This document shows, piece after piece, positions 18,334 to 27,189 of a stretch of 64,000 bases of DNA. Numbering within the stretch: position 1 is the stretch's first letter; every line of letters begins with the position of its first letter. The notes below the pieces were generated by a model, which saw nothing but the letters and a program-made list of their open reading frames with translations, was not told where the DNA came from and made no database searches. Origin of the DNA: Curtobacterium sp. 9128 (GTDB taxonomy: Bacteria; Actinomycetota; Actinomycetes; Actinomycetales; Microbacteriaceae); the NCBI RefSeq assembly GCF_900086645.1, contig NZ_LT576451.1, forward strand, positions 3,038,001-3,102,000, written 5' to 3'. The translations under genes were made by a program, and so were the position numbers.

Positions 18334-20243
18334 CGAGCCGACGCGGCGCGCGCGCTCCTGACGGCGTCGAGCAGCACCGCTGCCCGGCGCGCGAACGAGT
18401 GCTCCGCGCCGATCCGTTCCCCGCGGACGCGGCGCTGCTCGTCCGTCGCCGCTTCCCCGCCCGCGACGAGCGCCTGCAGCGCCTCCACCGAGTCGTACGT
18501 CCGGACCGCACCGTGGAACAGCTCGTCGACGCCTGGGACCGGGTCCGTGACGACGAGCGCTCCTGATGCCGCGGCGTCGAAGAGCCGGTTCGACAGGAAC
18601 CCGTCCCGCGCCATGTCGTCCCAGTGGTCGTTCAGCACGACGCGAGCGCTGCGGTAGAGCGCCGGCAGCTCGTCGTTCGGCACGAAGACACCGCGGTGCA
18701 CGCCCTCCGGCAGCAGCCCCTCCCAGCCCTCGCCCCACACCGCCATGTCGGCACCGGCCGCCACGGCGTCGCGGACCACCGGCCGGAACACCGCCCGGGT
18801 CTTGCCGACGAACGCCGTGTCGAGCCCCGCGTACGCCGGGTCCTGGCTGCCCGGGTGGAACCGCGCCGGGTCGGTGGCCTGCAGGAGCGGAGCAATGGGC
18901 AACCCGGTCGACGACGCCGTGCGGGACGCCCACGCCGGTCCGGCAGCGAACCGCAGGTCGTAGCGGGCGAGTTCGGCCGGTGTCAGCAGGTCGGGGTGCG
19001 AGATCACCCAGAGCACGTTCGTCGCCGATGGGTGCACGGGGGTGTCGTCGAGCCCGCGCAGCGTCAGTGCGACGTCGTCCAGGTGCTCGGAGAACGGCCG
19101 GACGTGGGACTCGCGGTGGTCGATCACGACCTCTTGCCCGAGGGACCGGAGTGCGGCGGCGAGGTCGCGCGCGAAGAACGTGTCGCCCCAGTCGTCCCCG
19201 CGGGGTCCCGGGTGTGCGGCGATCCGGATCGACCACCGGAGCCGCTCGCCGCGGTCGAGGAGCGTCAGCCGCCCCGGACCGCGTTCGGCCCGGACGATCG
19301 GCTCCCGCAGCGCGACCGGTGCGCCCACCTGGTCGGCCGACGGCACGCCCGGCACGAAGCCGAGTCGGCCGAGCGCGGCGGTGGCGGTGTCGTCCGTCCG
19401 TCCACCCCAGGCGAGCAGGGCGTCAGCGGCATCGGTGTCGTAGCGGCGCTCACGCAGCGCGGTCGTCCGGTAGACCCGGCCGAGCGGCACGACGACGCAG
19501 TCGCCGTCAGCACCGTCCGCGGTGTCCCGGGTGAGCCGGGCGACGGCCGTGCGGGTGTCGACGGTCCGGACCGGTGCCGCCAGGTCCGCCGTGCGGGTGG
19601 CGAAGCACGGCTCGTCAGCGGCGAAGACGGCGACGCCGTCGAGGACCTCGGCGTCCTCGGCGGGGTGGCCCCGGAGGAGCGACGCGACGGGAGCCGTCGC
19701 ACGCGGCAGCACCGCACCGGCGCTCGCGACCACGTCGTCCCCGGTGCGGACGACGGCCAGGGCGACCCGTGCCTCCTGGCCGAGCGCGCGGAGCAGGCGG
19801 CCGTACCCGTCGACCGGCACCGTGACGGACGCGTCCTGGACGACGACCGATGCGCTCGTCAGGAGCGGGCGTGCCGCGGCGACCGCGCCGCCCCAGGTGG
19901 CCGCGACGGTCGCGCGGGCGGCGACGTGGTCGTCGCCGTCGACGACGGCCGGGTAGACGCTCGTCGGACCGGCGTGCACGTCGTACGCGCTCACGACGAC
20001 CGACGCCGCGCCGGCCGCGCGCGCGGCCGCGACCGCCGCCAGGTATGCGCCGTCGCGGTACGCGGACTCCGCGACGGTGACGACGACGTCGAAGCCGCCG
20101 TCACCAGGTCGCGGCGCGTCCGTCACGAGGGACGTGTCGACCGGGAGGCTCGTCTCGCCTCCGTCGGTCGGGTCCGGTGCCGACGTGGCCGGCTCGGGCG
20201 AGCCGGGCCGCCCCAGCAACCGGCGCAGCCCCGCTCGGGCCAT
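18330..20243 (-). CDS. CgeB-like glycosyltransferase with long N-terminal region
   Basis: The protein has 637 residues. Residues 1-340 are an Ala/Val/Asp-rich Rossmann-like region with no motif I can name. From about 350 the sequence resembles the CgeB/Glyco_trans_1_2 group: SIRIAAHPGPRGDDWGDTFFA, then NVLWVISHPDLL, and near the end SNRLFDAAASGALVVTDPVPGVDELF, the donor-side patch of GT4-like enzymes. It is the third gene of the rmlC-rmlA unit, two bases from rmlA, so coexpression with dTDP-rhamnose synthesis is likely. A rhamnosyltransferase role is an inference. Confidence 0.7.
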   Translation of the reverse strand: MARAGLRRLLGRPGSPEPATSAPDPTDGGETSLPVDTSLVTDAPRPGDGGFDVVVTVAESAYRDGAYLAAVAAARAAGAASVVVSAYDVHAGPTSVYPAVVDGDDHVAARATVAATWGGAVAAARPLLTSASVVVQDASVTVPVDGYGRLLRALGQEARVALAVVRTGDDVVASAGAVLPRATAPVASLLRGHPAEDAEVLDGVAVFAADEPCFATRTADLAAPVRTVDTRTAVARLTRDTADGADGDCVVVPLGRVYRTTALRERRYDTDAADALLAWGGRTDDTATAALGRLGFVPGVPSADQVGAPVALREPIVRAERGPGRLTLLDRGERLRWSIRIAAHPGPRGDDWGDTFFARDLAAALRSLGQEVVIDHRESHVRPFSEHLDDVALTLRGLDDTPVHPSATNVLWVISHPDLLTPAELARYDLRFAAGPAWASRTASSTGLPIAPLLQATDPARFHPGSQDPAYAGLDTAFVGKTRAVFRPVVRDAVAAGADMAVWGEGWEGLLPEGVHRGVFVPNDELPALYRSARVVLNDHWDDMARDGFLSNRLFDAAASGALVVTDPVPGVDELFHGAVRTYDSVEALQALVAGGEAATDEQRRVRGERIGAEHSFARRAAVLLDAVRSARAASAR

Positions 20244-20245
20244 CG

Positions 20246-21109
20246 TCAGCCGCGCAGCAGGTTCTGCAGGTAGACGCCGTAGCCGCCCTTGACGAGCGGT
20301 GCGGCGAGGTCGGCGAGCTGTGCGTCGTCGATCCAGCCGTTGCGCCAGGCGATCTCCTCGATGCAGCCGACCTTGAAGCCCTGACGGTCCTCGATGACCT
20401 TCACGTACTCGGAGGCCTGCATCATCGACTCGAACGTGCCGGTGTCGAGCCAGGCGGTTCCGCGGTCGAGGACCTGCACGCCGAGCTCGCCCGCCTCGAG
20501 GTAGCGCTCGTTGACCGTCGAGATCTCGAGCTCCCCGCGGGCGCTCGGCTCGATGGTCTTCGCGATCTCGATGACCTTGTTGTCGTAGAAGTACAGGCCG
20601 GGAACGGCGTAGTTGGACTTCGGCTCCGCCGGCTTCTCCTCGATGGAGACCGCGGTGAAGTCGTCGTCGAACTCCACGACGCCGTACGCCTTCGGGTCGG
20701 CCACGTGGTACGCGAAGATCGTCGCGCCCTGGACCTCGGTGTTCTTCTTCAGGCTGGTGCCGAGACCGGTGCCGTGGAAGATGTTGTCGCCGAGGACGAG
20801 CGCGACGCTGTCGTCGCCGATGAAGTCCTCGCCGATGACGAAGGCCTGCGCGAGGCCGTCGGGGGACGGCTGCACGGCGTACTGGATCTCCATGCCGAGG
20901 GCCGAGCCGTCGCCGAGGAGCGCCTTGAACTGCTCGTTGTACTCCGGCGTCGTGATCACGAGGACCTCGCGGATGCCGGCCATCATGAGCGTCGACAGCG
21001 GGTAGTAGACCATCGGCTTGTCGTAGATCGGCATGAGCTGCTTGCTGATGCCCTTGGTGATCGGCCAGAGGCGCGTGCCGGAACCGCCGGCGAGGATGAT
21101 GCCCTTCAC
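20246..21109 (-). CDS. rmlA: Glucose-1-phosphate thymidylyltransferase
   Basis: The first step of dTDP-L-rhamnose synthesis: glucose-1-phosphate plus dTTP gives dTDP-glucose. The 287-residue protein begins [18 protein letters not shown] (nucleotide-binding loop) and carries [21 protein letters not shown] and [20 protein letters not shown], all RmlA hallmarks. GTG 21109 has AGGAG five bases upstream, overlapping the rmlC stop codon. A frame open to 21742 antisenses nothing useful and overlaps rmlC, so it was rejected. It is usually feedback-inhibited by dTDP-rhamnose in this family. Confidence 0.95.
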   Translation of the reverse strand: MKGIILAGGSGTRLWPITKGISKQLMPIYDKPMVYYPLSTLMMAGIREVLVITTPEYNEQFKALLGDGSALGMEIQYAVQPSPDGLAQAFVIGEDFIGDDSVALVLGDNIFHGTGLGTSLKKNTEVQGATIFAYHVADPKAYGVVEFDDDFTAVSIEEKPAEPKSNYAVPGLYFYDNKVIEIAKTIEPSARGELEISTVNERYLEAGELGVQVLDRGTAWLDTGTFESMMQASEYVKVIEDRQGFKVGCIEEIAWRNGWIDDAQLADLAAPLVKGGYGVYLQNLLRG

Positions 21110-21117
21110 GGGTCTCC

Positions 21118-21726
21118 TTAGTTCTTGGTCCGGAGGGACTCGGTGTAGGCGACGCACTCGTCGTACGTCGGCAGCAGACCGAGCTCGGCCGCCTGCTCGA
21201 GCGTCGGTGCGCTGGTGTCCTTCTCGGAGAGCACCGGCTCGCCGATGCCGTCCGGCAGCTCGAGCCCGACGGTCGGGTCGAGGATCGTGATGCCCTTCTC
21301 GCGCTCCGGGTTGTAGTGGGCGCTGACGAGGTAGTTCACGGTGGAGGCGTCCTCGAGCGCGACGATCGCGTGGCCGAGCCCCTCGGAGAGGTAGACGGCC
21401 TTGCGGTCGACGTCGTCGATGCGGACCGAGTCCCACTGCCCGAACGTCGGCGACCCGACGCGGATGTCGACGATGTAGTCGATGAACGCGCCACGGACGG
21501 CCGTCACGTACTTGGCCTGGCTCGGCGCGACGAGGGCGTAGTGGATCCCGCGCGCGACGCCGCGCGACGAGACGGACATGTTCACCTGGCGGAGGTCGAG
21601 CGGGTGCCCGACGGTCTCCTCGAGGACGTCGGCGCGGTAGGCCTCGAGGAATGCTCCTCGTGCGTCGCCGTGCTGGACGGGGGTGAACTCCCACGCGCCG
21701 GGGATCTTCAGTTCGCGGATCTGCAC
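21118..21726 (-). CDS. rmlC: dTDP-4-dehydrorhamnose 3,5-epimerase
   Basis: The third step of dTDP-L-rhamnose synthesis. The 202-residue cupin has His62 (RGIHY), Lys72 (QAKYV) and Tyr132 (VNYLVSAHY), at the positions of the catalytic residues in characterised RmlC enzymes. The typical I-x-W-P near the C-terminal part of the core is GLELP here, so one aromatic residue is missing. It is the first gene of a minus-strand rmlC-rmlA-glycosyltransferase unit, and its GTG start lacks a Shine-Dalgarno sequence but has a -10 hexamer six bases upstream. Confidence 0.92.
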   Translation of the reverse strand: MQIRELKIPGAWEFTPVQHGDARGAFLEAYRADVLEETVGHPLDLRQVNMSVSSRGVARGIHYALVAPSQAKYVTAVRGAFIDYIVDIRVGSPTFGQWDSVRIDDVDRKAVYLSEGLGHAIVALEDASTVNYLVSAHYNPEREKGITILDPTVGLELPDGIGEPVLSEKDTSAPTLEQAAELGLLPTYDECVAYTESLRTKN

Positions 21727-21732
21727 CGGAGC

Positions 21733-21738
21733 AGCCTA
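21733..21738 (-). promoter_or_regulatory. -10 element predicting a leaderless rmlC mRNA
   Basis: On the minus strand TAGGCT ends six bases before the GTG at 21726, so transcription would begin at or next to the start codon. No AGGAG-like site is present between them. No clear -35 is visible. Confidence 0.55.
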
Positions 21739-21859
21739 GCAAGGACCCCGATCACCGCCCTGCGAGCACCTTCACCAAACCGAGACGTGCCGTTGCCCGA
21801 TTGCCAGTTGTCGATCCGCTACTTTTCCGGATGTCACATCCTTGGGGGAACCAGAGAAC

Positions 21860-23401
21860 ATGCTCGCGAACGTCGATGAACCGTCCGGCACCACGGTGCG
21901 GGAGCTGCCACCTCGACCGCGGCGTGTCCTCGACCCGGTGCTCGGGCCGATCGGCCGACTGCTGCGCCGACTCGGTGCCGCACCGGTGCTCTACGCGATC
22001 GTCGCGGCCGTCACGGTCGGGTACTTCATCGCAGCGGTGCCGGCCGGCTGGGGGCTCGACGAGCAGTCGCACGTCAACCGGGCGTACCAGGTGCAGCAGG
22101 GACAGCTGCTCCCCCAGCTCCGGGACGACGGCCGGACCTTCGGTGGGGAGATCCCGACCGACCTGCAGCGCTTCGACATGCTCGGGTGGGACTGGGCGAA
22201 CCACGTCGACTACCGAGCCCCGTACTTCCAGCGCCACGACTTCCGCGACCGCGCCCAGTACGACGAGCTGGGCTCCGTCGTCCTGGGCCCCGATTCCCCC
22301 ACCGAGTCCGTCGACTTCACCAACGCGGGCGCGTCGAGCTTCGTGCCGTACCTGCCGAGTGCCGTGGGGATGCGGATCGGCCTCGCACTGCACCAGGACG
22401 TCGCGACGGTGATGGTGCTCGGCCGGGTCGTGAACGCCCTCGTCGCGATCGGGTTGACGACACTCGCCATCGGTCTGCTCCGACGCAGCCGGTCCCGCTG
22501 GTTGTTGATGGCGGTGGGGCTCCTGCCGAGCGTGCTGTTCCTGGACTCGTACACGACCGCCGACTCCTTCACGACCGCGATCTGCATGCTCTTCGTCGCC
22601 GGCATCGTGCGGCTCTGCACGGACCAGCACCCCCGCCTCGCGATCGTCATCGGGACGGCCGCCGCCGGCCTCGGCGTCGTGGCCGCGAAACCCACGTACG
22701 TGCTGCTCCTCGCGCTCGCGCTCCTCGTCCCGCTCGCCAGGTGGACCACCGCTCGTCGATCGGACGCCGCCGGGCGACCCAGGACGCTCCGCGAGTTCGG
22801 TGCGGCCGCAGCGTTCCTGGTCGTCGCCGCGGTGCCGACGCTCGTCCTGCTGTCCGTGACCAGCCCGATCGCGAAGGCCATCCGACTGCAGCGGGTGGGC
22901 GTCTGGCAGGGCATCGACTCCGGCCGGCAGGTGCACTTCCTGCTCGAGCACCCGACGGCGTTGGCCGGCATCCTCGGCCGGTCGGTCGCATCGTTCGGCG
23001 AGTGGTGGGTGCACGGCCTCGTCGGGGCGTTCGGGTACAACGCCGTCGACCTCATGCAGCCGTTCAGCACGATCGCCGTCATCGGCGTCGTCCTCGCGGC
23101 GGTCGTCGCGGACCGGCTGCCGCGGCTCGTCGCGCTCGGGATGGCCGTCGTCGGAGCCGTGACCGCGCTCGCCGTGATCGTCGCGCTCTACCTGACCTTC
23201 AACGTGGTGGGGTCCCCCGACGTCGTCGGCGTGCAGGGTCGGTACTTCGCTCCGCTCGTGGCGCTGCTCGGGGTCGGCATCGCCGGACTCGTCCCGATCC
23301 GCGCACGGGTGAGCGACCGCGGCGGCGCGGCGTTGTTCACGACGCTCGCGGTCGTGCCGCTGGTCGCGTCCGTGGTGCAGTGGCACGTGACCCTCTACTG
23401 A
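21860..23401 (+). CDS. DUF2142 family polytopic membrane protein
   Basis: The protein has 513 residues from ATG 21860, preceded by GGGGGAA; a TTG at 21842 lacks a site upstream. After a cytoplasmic N-terminus and one span comes the first extracytoplasmic loop with GWGLDEQSHVNRAYQVQQG, the DUF2142 hallmark with its acidic D-E pair, then about ten further spans and GRYFAPLVAL near the end. DUF2142 proteins are GT-C-like and are found in surface polysaccharide loci, although the exact reaction is not established. It is divergent from rmlC. Confidence 0.75.
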   Translation: MLANVDEPSGTTVRELPPRPRRVLDPVLGPIGRLLRRLGAAPVLYAIVAAVTVGYFIAAVPAGWGLDEQSHVNRAYQVQQGQLLPQLRDDGRTFGGEIPTDLQRFDMLGWDWANHVDYRAPYFQRHDFRDRAQYDELGSVVLGPDSPTESVDFTNAGASSFVPYLPSAVGMRIGLALHQDVATVMVLGRVVNALVAIGLTTLAIGLLRRSRSRWLLMAVGLLPSVLFLDSYTTADSFTTAICMLFVAGIVRLCTDQHPRLAIVIGTAAAGLGVVAAKPTYVLLLALALLVPLARWTTARRSDAAGRPRTLREFGAAAAFLVVAAVPTLVLLSVTSPIAKAIRLQRVGVWQGIDSGRQVHFLLEHPTALAGILGRSVASFGEWWVHGLVGAFGYNAVDLMQPFSTIAVIGVVLAAVVADRLPRLVALGMAVVGAVTALAVIVALYLTFNVVGSPDVVGVQGRYFAPLVALLGVGIAGLVPIRARVSDRGGAALFTTLAVVPLVASVVQWHVTLY

Positions 23402-23428
23402 CGCGCGGCGCTGACCACCCAGGGCTCG

Positions 23429-24526
23429 TCAGACGCCGAGGGCCGCTCGCCACGCCGTCTCGGCACCGATCGACCGCTCGGCCCTGACGTACTCCTGTGC
23501 CAGCGCGACCCGGGCGTCCGACTCCGCGAACGCCGTGAGCAGGGCGCGTCGCCACGGGTCGACGCCGTCCCCGGCGAGGAGCCCGCCGTGGGCGTCCACC
23601 CCGGCGTAGGAGGGACGATCCGACCCGACGAACGGCAGGCCCAGCATCGCGTACTCCAGGAACTTCAGGTCGCTCTTGGCGTCGTTGAACGGATCGGCGG
23701 TGAGCGGCGCGACACCGGCCGACCACCGCGAGGCGTTCGCGCGCAGGAACGCCACGAACTCCGGGTAGTGGGTCCCGCCCTCCGGCAGCGGCAGGCGGTC
23801 GAACCACTGGTCGTCGACGTCGGTCACGCCGATCACCTCGAGGCGCACCGGCCGGCCCGTGGCGTCGGCGAACCCGTCGAACACCGGCCGGAGCAGGTCC
23901 AGGTCGCCCCCGTGCGTCGCGGAGCCCATGTACAGGACCCGCCTGGGACCGTCCGGGTCGGGACGCACCGGCCCGTCGCCCCACATGCCCGGCTGCACCG
24001 CGTTCGGGACGACCACGACGTCGAGCCCCTCGGCACGGAGCACCGCGCCGAGGGGCTCGGTCGACGTGACCACGACGTCCGCCGCTCGGACGATCCGCTG
24101 GACGGACTCGAGCCGATCGGGCGCGTACTCGGCACGGGCGAGCCGCGCCCGGGCGTCGTCGCTGAAGAAGTCGTCGTCGATCTCGGCCACGATCCGGGTG
24201 CCCTCCCGGGCTGCCCGCTCGAGCGCGGCGTCCACGGAGGCCAGGGGGAAGGCGTCACGCTGGACCAGCAGCACGTCGATGTGCGCCGTGTCGGAGCCGT
24301 CCGCCCACCGCACCGGGTCGACCTGCGCGACGATCGCGGCACCCGTCGCGGCCAGGGCCGACATCCGACCGGTGACGCGAATGTGCGCGGATGCGGGGTG
24401 CACGCCGCCTGCACCGTGCACGACGAACCCCACCAGCGGCGGCGGTGTGGACACGGTGGCACCGGGTGCCGGTGCGGAGCCTGGACGGCGGAGGAATCGG
24501 GCGACGGACGACCGGAAGGGTGCCAT
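23429..24526 (-). CDS. Glycosyltransferase, GT4-like, weakly assigned
   Basis: The protein has 365 residues from ATG 24526, chosen because it begins a basic MAPFRSSVARFLRR end; an ATG at 24571 would add 15 residues. Features include VEIGV-like Rossmann strands, RIVAEIDDDFFSDDAR, VVVPNAVQPGMW and RVLYMGSATHGGDLDLL, followed by SDLKFLEYAMLGLPFVGSDRPSY, which is the donor-site segment of GT4-type enzymes lacking the full EX7E. The N-terminal DDD patch and the overall pattern resemble glycosyltransferases that act on anchored glycans. No membrane helix is seen. Substrate unknown. Confidence 0.65.
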   Translation of the reverse strand: MAPFRSSVARFLRRPGSAPAPGATVSTPPPLVGFVVHGAGGVHPASAHIRVTGRMSALAATGAAIVAQVDPVRWADGSDTAHIDVLLVQRDAFPLASVDAALERAAREGTRIVAEIDDDFFSDDARARLARAEYAPDRLESVQRIVRAADVVVTSTEPLGAVLRAEGLDVVVVPNAVQPGMWGDGPVRPDPDGPRRVLYMGSATHGGDLDLLRPVFDGFADATGRPVRLEVIGVTDVDDQWFDRLPLPEGGTHYPEFVAFLRANASRWSAGVAPLTADPFNDAKSDLKFLEYAMLGLPFVGSDRPSYAGVDAHGGLLAGDGVDPWRRALLTAFAESDARVALAQEYVRAERSIGAETAWRAALGV

Positions 24527-24590
24527 CCGACCATCGTGGCACGGCGAGCGTCCAGCCAGGCGCGCGCCCACGGCTCGGCTCCGGTCTGCA

Positions 24591-24639
24591 TAGACTGAGT
24601 CGTCTGTGCGCCCGCACGATCAGTGCATCCGCATAGAAT
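24591..24639 (+). promoter_or_regulatory. Two tandem -10-like hexamers upstream of the GT2 gene
   Basis: TAGACT (24591-24596) and TAGAAT (24634-24639) each follow GCA and lie in the divergent gap. Either could start a transcript with a 5' leader of about 55-100 nt for the GTG at 24699. No matching -35 hexamers stand out. Confidence 0.35.
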
Positions 24640-24698
24640 GTCCGGCGACTTCCGGGCCGGAACCCGCCGGCCGACGACCCCACAGGACCCACTCCCCC

Positions 24699-25640
24699 GT
24701 GAAACTGTTCGTGCAGATCCCTTGCCTCAACGAGGAGCAGACGCTCCCCTCGGTGCTCGAGACCATCCCCACGTCGATCCCCGGGGTCGACGAGATCGAG
24801 ATCCTCGTCATCGACGACGGCTCGACCGACCGCACCGTCGAGGTCGCGAAGGCGCACGGCGTCCGGCACTTCGTGCGGCACACGACGAACATGGGGCTCG
24901 CCCGGTCGTTCCGCGACGGGGTCGACTACGCACTGCTGCACGGTGCGGACATCGTCGTGAACACCGACGGCGACAACCAGTACCCGCAGTCCCAGATCGC
25001 CGACCTCGTCCAGCCGATCCTCCGACGCGAGGCGGAGATCGTGATCGGCGACCGGCAGACGCGGACGATCGAGCACTTCTCCGGCTTCAAGAAGCTGATG
25101 CAGCGATTCGGTTCGTGGGTCGCGAGCCGCGCAGCCGGGCTCGACCTCCCCGACGCCGCGAGCGGGTTCCGCGCGTACTCGAAGTACTCGCTCATCCGGC
25201 TGAACATCGTCACGCGCTTCAGCTACTGCATGGAGACGATCGTCCAGGCCGGGTACAAGCGCCTGGCGATCGCAAGCATCCCGATCACGACGAACGCCAA
25301 GACCCGGGAATCGCGCCTCTTCAAGAACATCTGGCAGCACATGTTCCAATCGGGCTCGGCGATCGCCCGTGTCTACCTGATGTACCGGCCGATGGCGCTG
25401 TTCCTCTGGGTGGCGCTCGTCCTCGGCGGACTCGGCGCGTGGCCGCTGGTGCGCTACCTGGTGCTGCTCGCGATGCACACCGGCGGGAACCACCTCCAGT
25501 CGATCATCCTCGGTGTGGTGCTGCTCATCACCGCGGTCCTCGCGATCGTGATCGGTGTCGTCGCCGACCTCACCAGGCTGAACCGGACCCTCGCGGAAGA
25601 GCAGCTCGACCTGCAGAAGCTCGCACGGTACGGTGACTGA
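24699..25640 (+). CDS. Membrane-anchored GT2 glycosyltransferase (DPM1/ArnC-like)
   Basis: The protein has 313 residues from GTG 24699, with AGGA about ten bases upstream. The catalytic domain (LFVQIPCLNEEQTLPSVL; IDDGSTDRTVEVA; VNTDGDNQYP; DAASGFRAYSKYS) resembles polyprenyl-phosphate sugar synthases, and two C-terminal membrane spans (LFLWVALVLGGLGAWPLV and SIILGVVLLITAVLAIVIG) place it at the membrane. The last eight bases overlap the next gene. It likely charges a polyprenyl phosphate used by the DUF2142-like enzymes encoded next to it; this pairing is inference. Confidence 0.8.
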   Translation: MKLFVQIPCLNEEQTLPSVLETIPTSIPGVDEIEILVIDDGSTDRTVEVAKAHGVRHFVRHTTNMGLARSFRDGVDYALLHGADIVVNTDGDNQYPQSQIADLVQPILRREAEIVIGDRQTRTIEHFSGFKKLMQRFGSWVASRAAGLDLPDAASGFRAYSKYSLIRLNIVTRFSYCMETIVQAGYKRLAIASIPITTNAKTRESRLFKNIWQHMFQSGSAIARVYLMYRPMALFLWVALVLGGLGAWPLVRYLVLLAMHTGGNHLQSIILGVVLLITAVLAIVIGVVADLTRLNRTLAEEQLDLQKLARYGD

Positions 25641-27189
25641 CCGCGGCACCGTGGCGGACGAACGCGGGCTCGGCGCGCCCCGTCCGACCCGGTCCGAGGG
25701 CATCACCGTCACGGTCGTCACCGCCCTCTTCGTGCTCGTGCTCTGCGCGTTCGCCGTCATCACCCGCCCGTACGACGCCGCCGACGAGATGGCACACGTC
25801 GACGCGGTACTGCAGCTCGCGACCGGGCACGCCTGGGCGGCCCCGGGGACGATGCACGTCCTCGACGCCGTGCACGCCTCGGTGTCGTCGGCGTCCGCCG
25901 CGACGGCCACGTGGGGCGAGCTGCTCGCCGGTCACCCCGGGTACTACGAGCGCATCACCGACCAGATGACGCAGCACCCGCCGACCTACTACCTGATCGG
26001 TGCCGGGTTCCTCCACCTCATCGGCTTCGAGGACCTGCACTGGTCCGACGGCGTGCTGGCGCTGCGCCTGCTCGACGTCGCGTTCGTCGCCCCGCTCCCG
26101 GTGATCGCCTGGGCCACCGTCCGACGGCTCACCCGGTCCGGGCGCGCCGGGGTCGTCGGTGCAGCCGCCGTGCTGGCGGTCCCGCAGGTCGCGGTGGTCG
26201 GATCGGCCGTGACGAACGACGCCCCCGTCCTCCTGTTCTCCGGACTGGTCACGCTCGTGGCGGTCCGGGTGCTCACGGGTGACCGACGGCTCCTGGTCGC
26301 GGTCCTCCTCGCGCTGCTCACCGGCGCCCTGGTCTGGTTCAAGGGCACCGGCCTGCCGGCGGTGCCCTTCGTCCTCGTCGCCGTCCTGTTGCCGGCGGTG
26401 CGCTGGTGGGGCTGGCCACGCGCCCTCCCGCGGACCGTCGTCGTCGGCGCGGTCACCGCGGCCGTCGGCTCGTGGTGGTGGCTGCACAACCTGCTCGCCT
26501 ACGGCACCGTGCAGCCGGACGGGTTCGTCGCACGCAAGGCACAGTCGTTCCCGGACGGACAGGGACCTGATCTCGCGCAGTTCGTCCAGGTCACCTGGGA
26601 CACGATCGTCCGGACGTTCTGGGGCAGCTCGGGGGTCGGCGCCTCGAACGCCGTGACCCCGTACCTGTCGGTCGTCGGCACCGTGCTCGGGATCGTCGTC
26701 ATCGCGGTGTTCGCGTTCCGTCGGGGACGCACGCTCGTGCCGGCGATCACCCTCGCGGTCCTGCCCGTCGTGATCCTGCTGCTGCAGACGCAGACCACCT
26801 GGTCGGCGTACCTCCGGTCGACCGAGATCGCCGGCACCCAGGGGCGGTACTACTTCCCCGCCCTGGTCGCACTCATCGCCCTCAGCGCGCTCGCCTGGCG
26901 ACGGCTCCCCCGCACCGAGGCCGGTCGTCGCCGACTCGCCGCCGGCATCGGCATCGTCGCGATCGCGATCGCCGTCTACGGTGTCTGGCTGCAGTGGCGT
27001 GCCGGTTGGGAGGGACGGTCGTTCCTCGTGACCACCGGCGGTATCGACGACTACGCCGCGAACGGTCCGGTGCCGCTCGCCGCACTGGTGGTCGTCCTGG
27101 TGGCGCTCCTGGTGGGTGGCGTTGTCGCCGTGGTGCTCGTGGTGCGCGCGACCCGGTCCGTGGTCCCGTCGACGGAAGGCACAGCGTGA
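25633..27189 (+). CDS. DUF2142 family polytopic membrane protein
   Basis: The protein has 518 residues from GTG 25633, overlapping the upstream gene by 8 bp. The first extracytoplasmic loop contains RPYDAADEMAHVDAVLQLATGH, with an acidic D-E pair as in DUF2142/GT-C proteins, followed by QHPPTYYLIGAGFLH and about ten spans; GTQGRYYFPALVAL lies near the C-terminus. This gene and the next two membrane proteins share the early loop and QHP pattern, so they are likely paralogues. I infer glycan or lipid-linked sugar processing on the outer face; no reaction is proven. Confidence 0.72.
   Translation: MTDRGTVADERGLGAPRPTRSEGITVTVVTALFVLVLCAFAVITRPYDAADEMAHVDAVLQLATGHAWAAPGTMHVLDAVHASVSSASAATATWGELLAGHPGYYERITDQMTQHPPTYYLIGAGFLHLIGFEDLHWSDGVLALRLLDVAFVAPLPVIAWATVRRLTRSGRAGVVGAAAVLAVPQVAVVGSAVTNDAPVLLFSGLVTLVAVRVLTGDRRLLVAVLLALLTGALVWFKGTGLPAVPFVLVAVLLPAVRWWGWPRALPRTVVVGAVTAAVGSWWWLHNLLAYGTVQPDGFVARKAQSFPDGQGPDLAQFVQVTWDTIVRTFWGSSGVGASNAVTPYLSVVGTVLGIVVIAVFAFRRGRTLVPAITLAVLPVVILLLQTQTTWSAYLRSTEIAGTQGRYYFPALVALIALSALAWRRLPRTEAGRRRLAAGIGIVAIAIAVYGVWLQWRAGWEGRSFLVTTGGIDDYAANGPVPLAALVVVLVALLVGGVVAVVLVVRATRSVVPSTEGTA

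Noticed and set aside
21110..21742. An N-terminal extension of RmlA
   Set aside because: It overlaps rmlC in another frame; the conserved nucleotide-binding loop starts at GTG 21109 after an AGGAG site.
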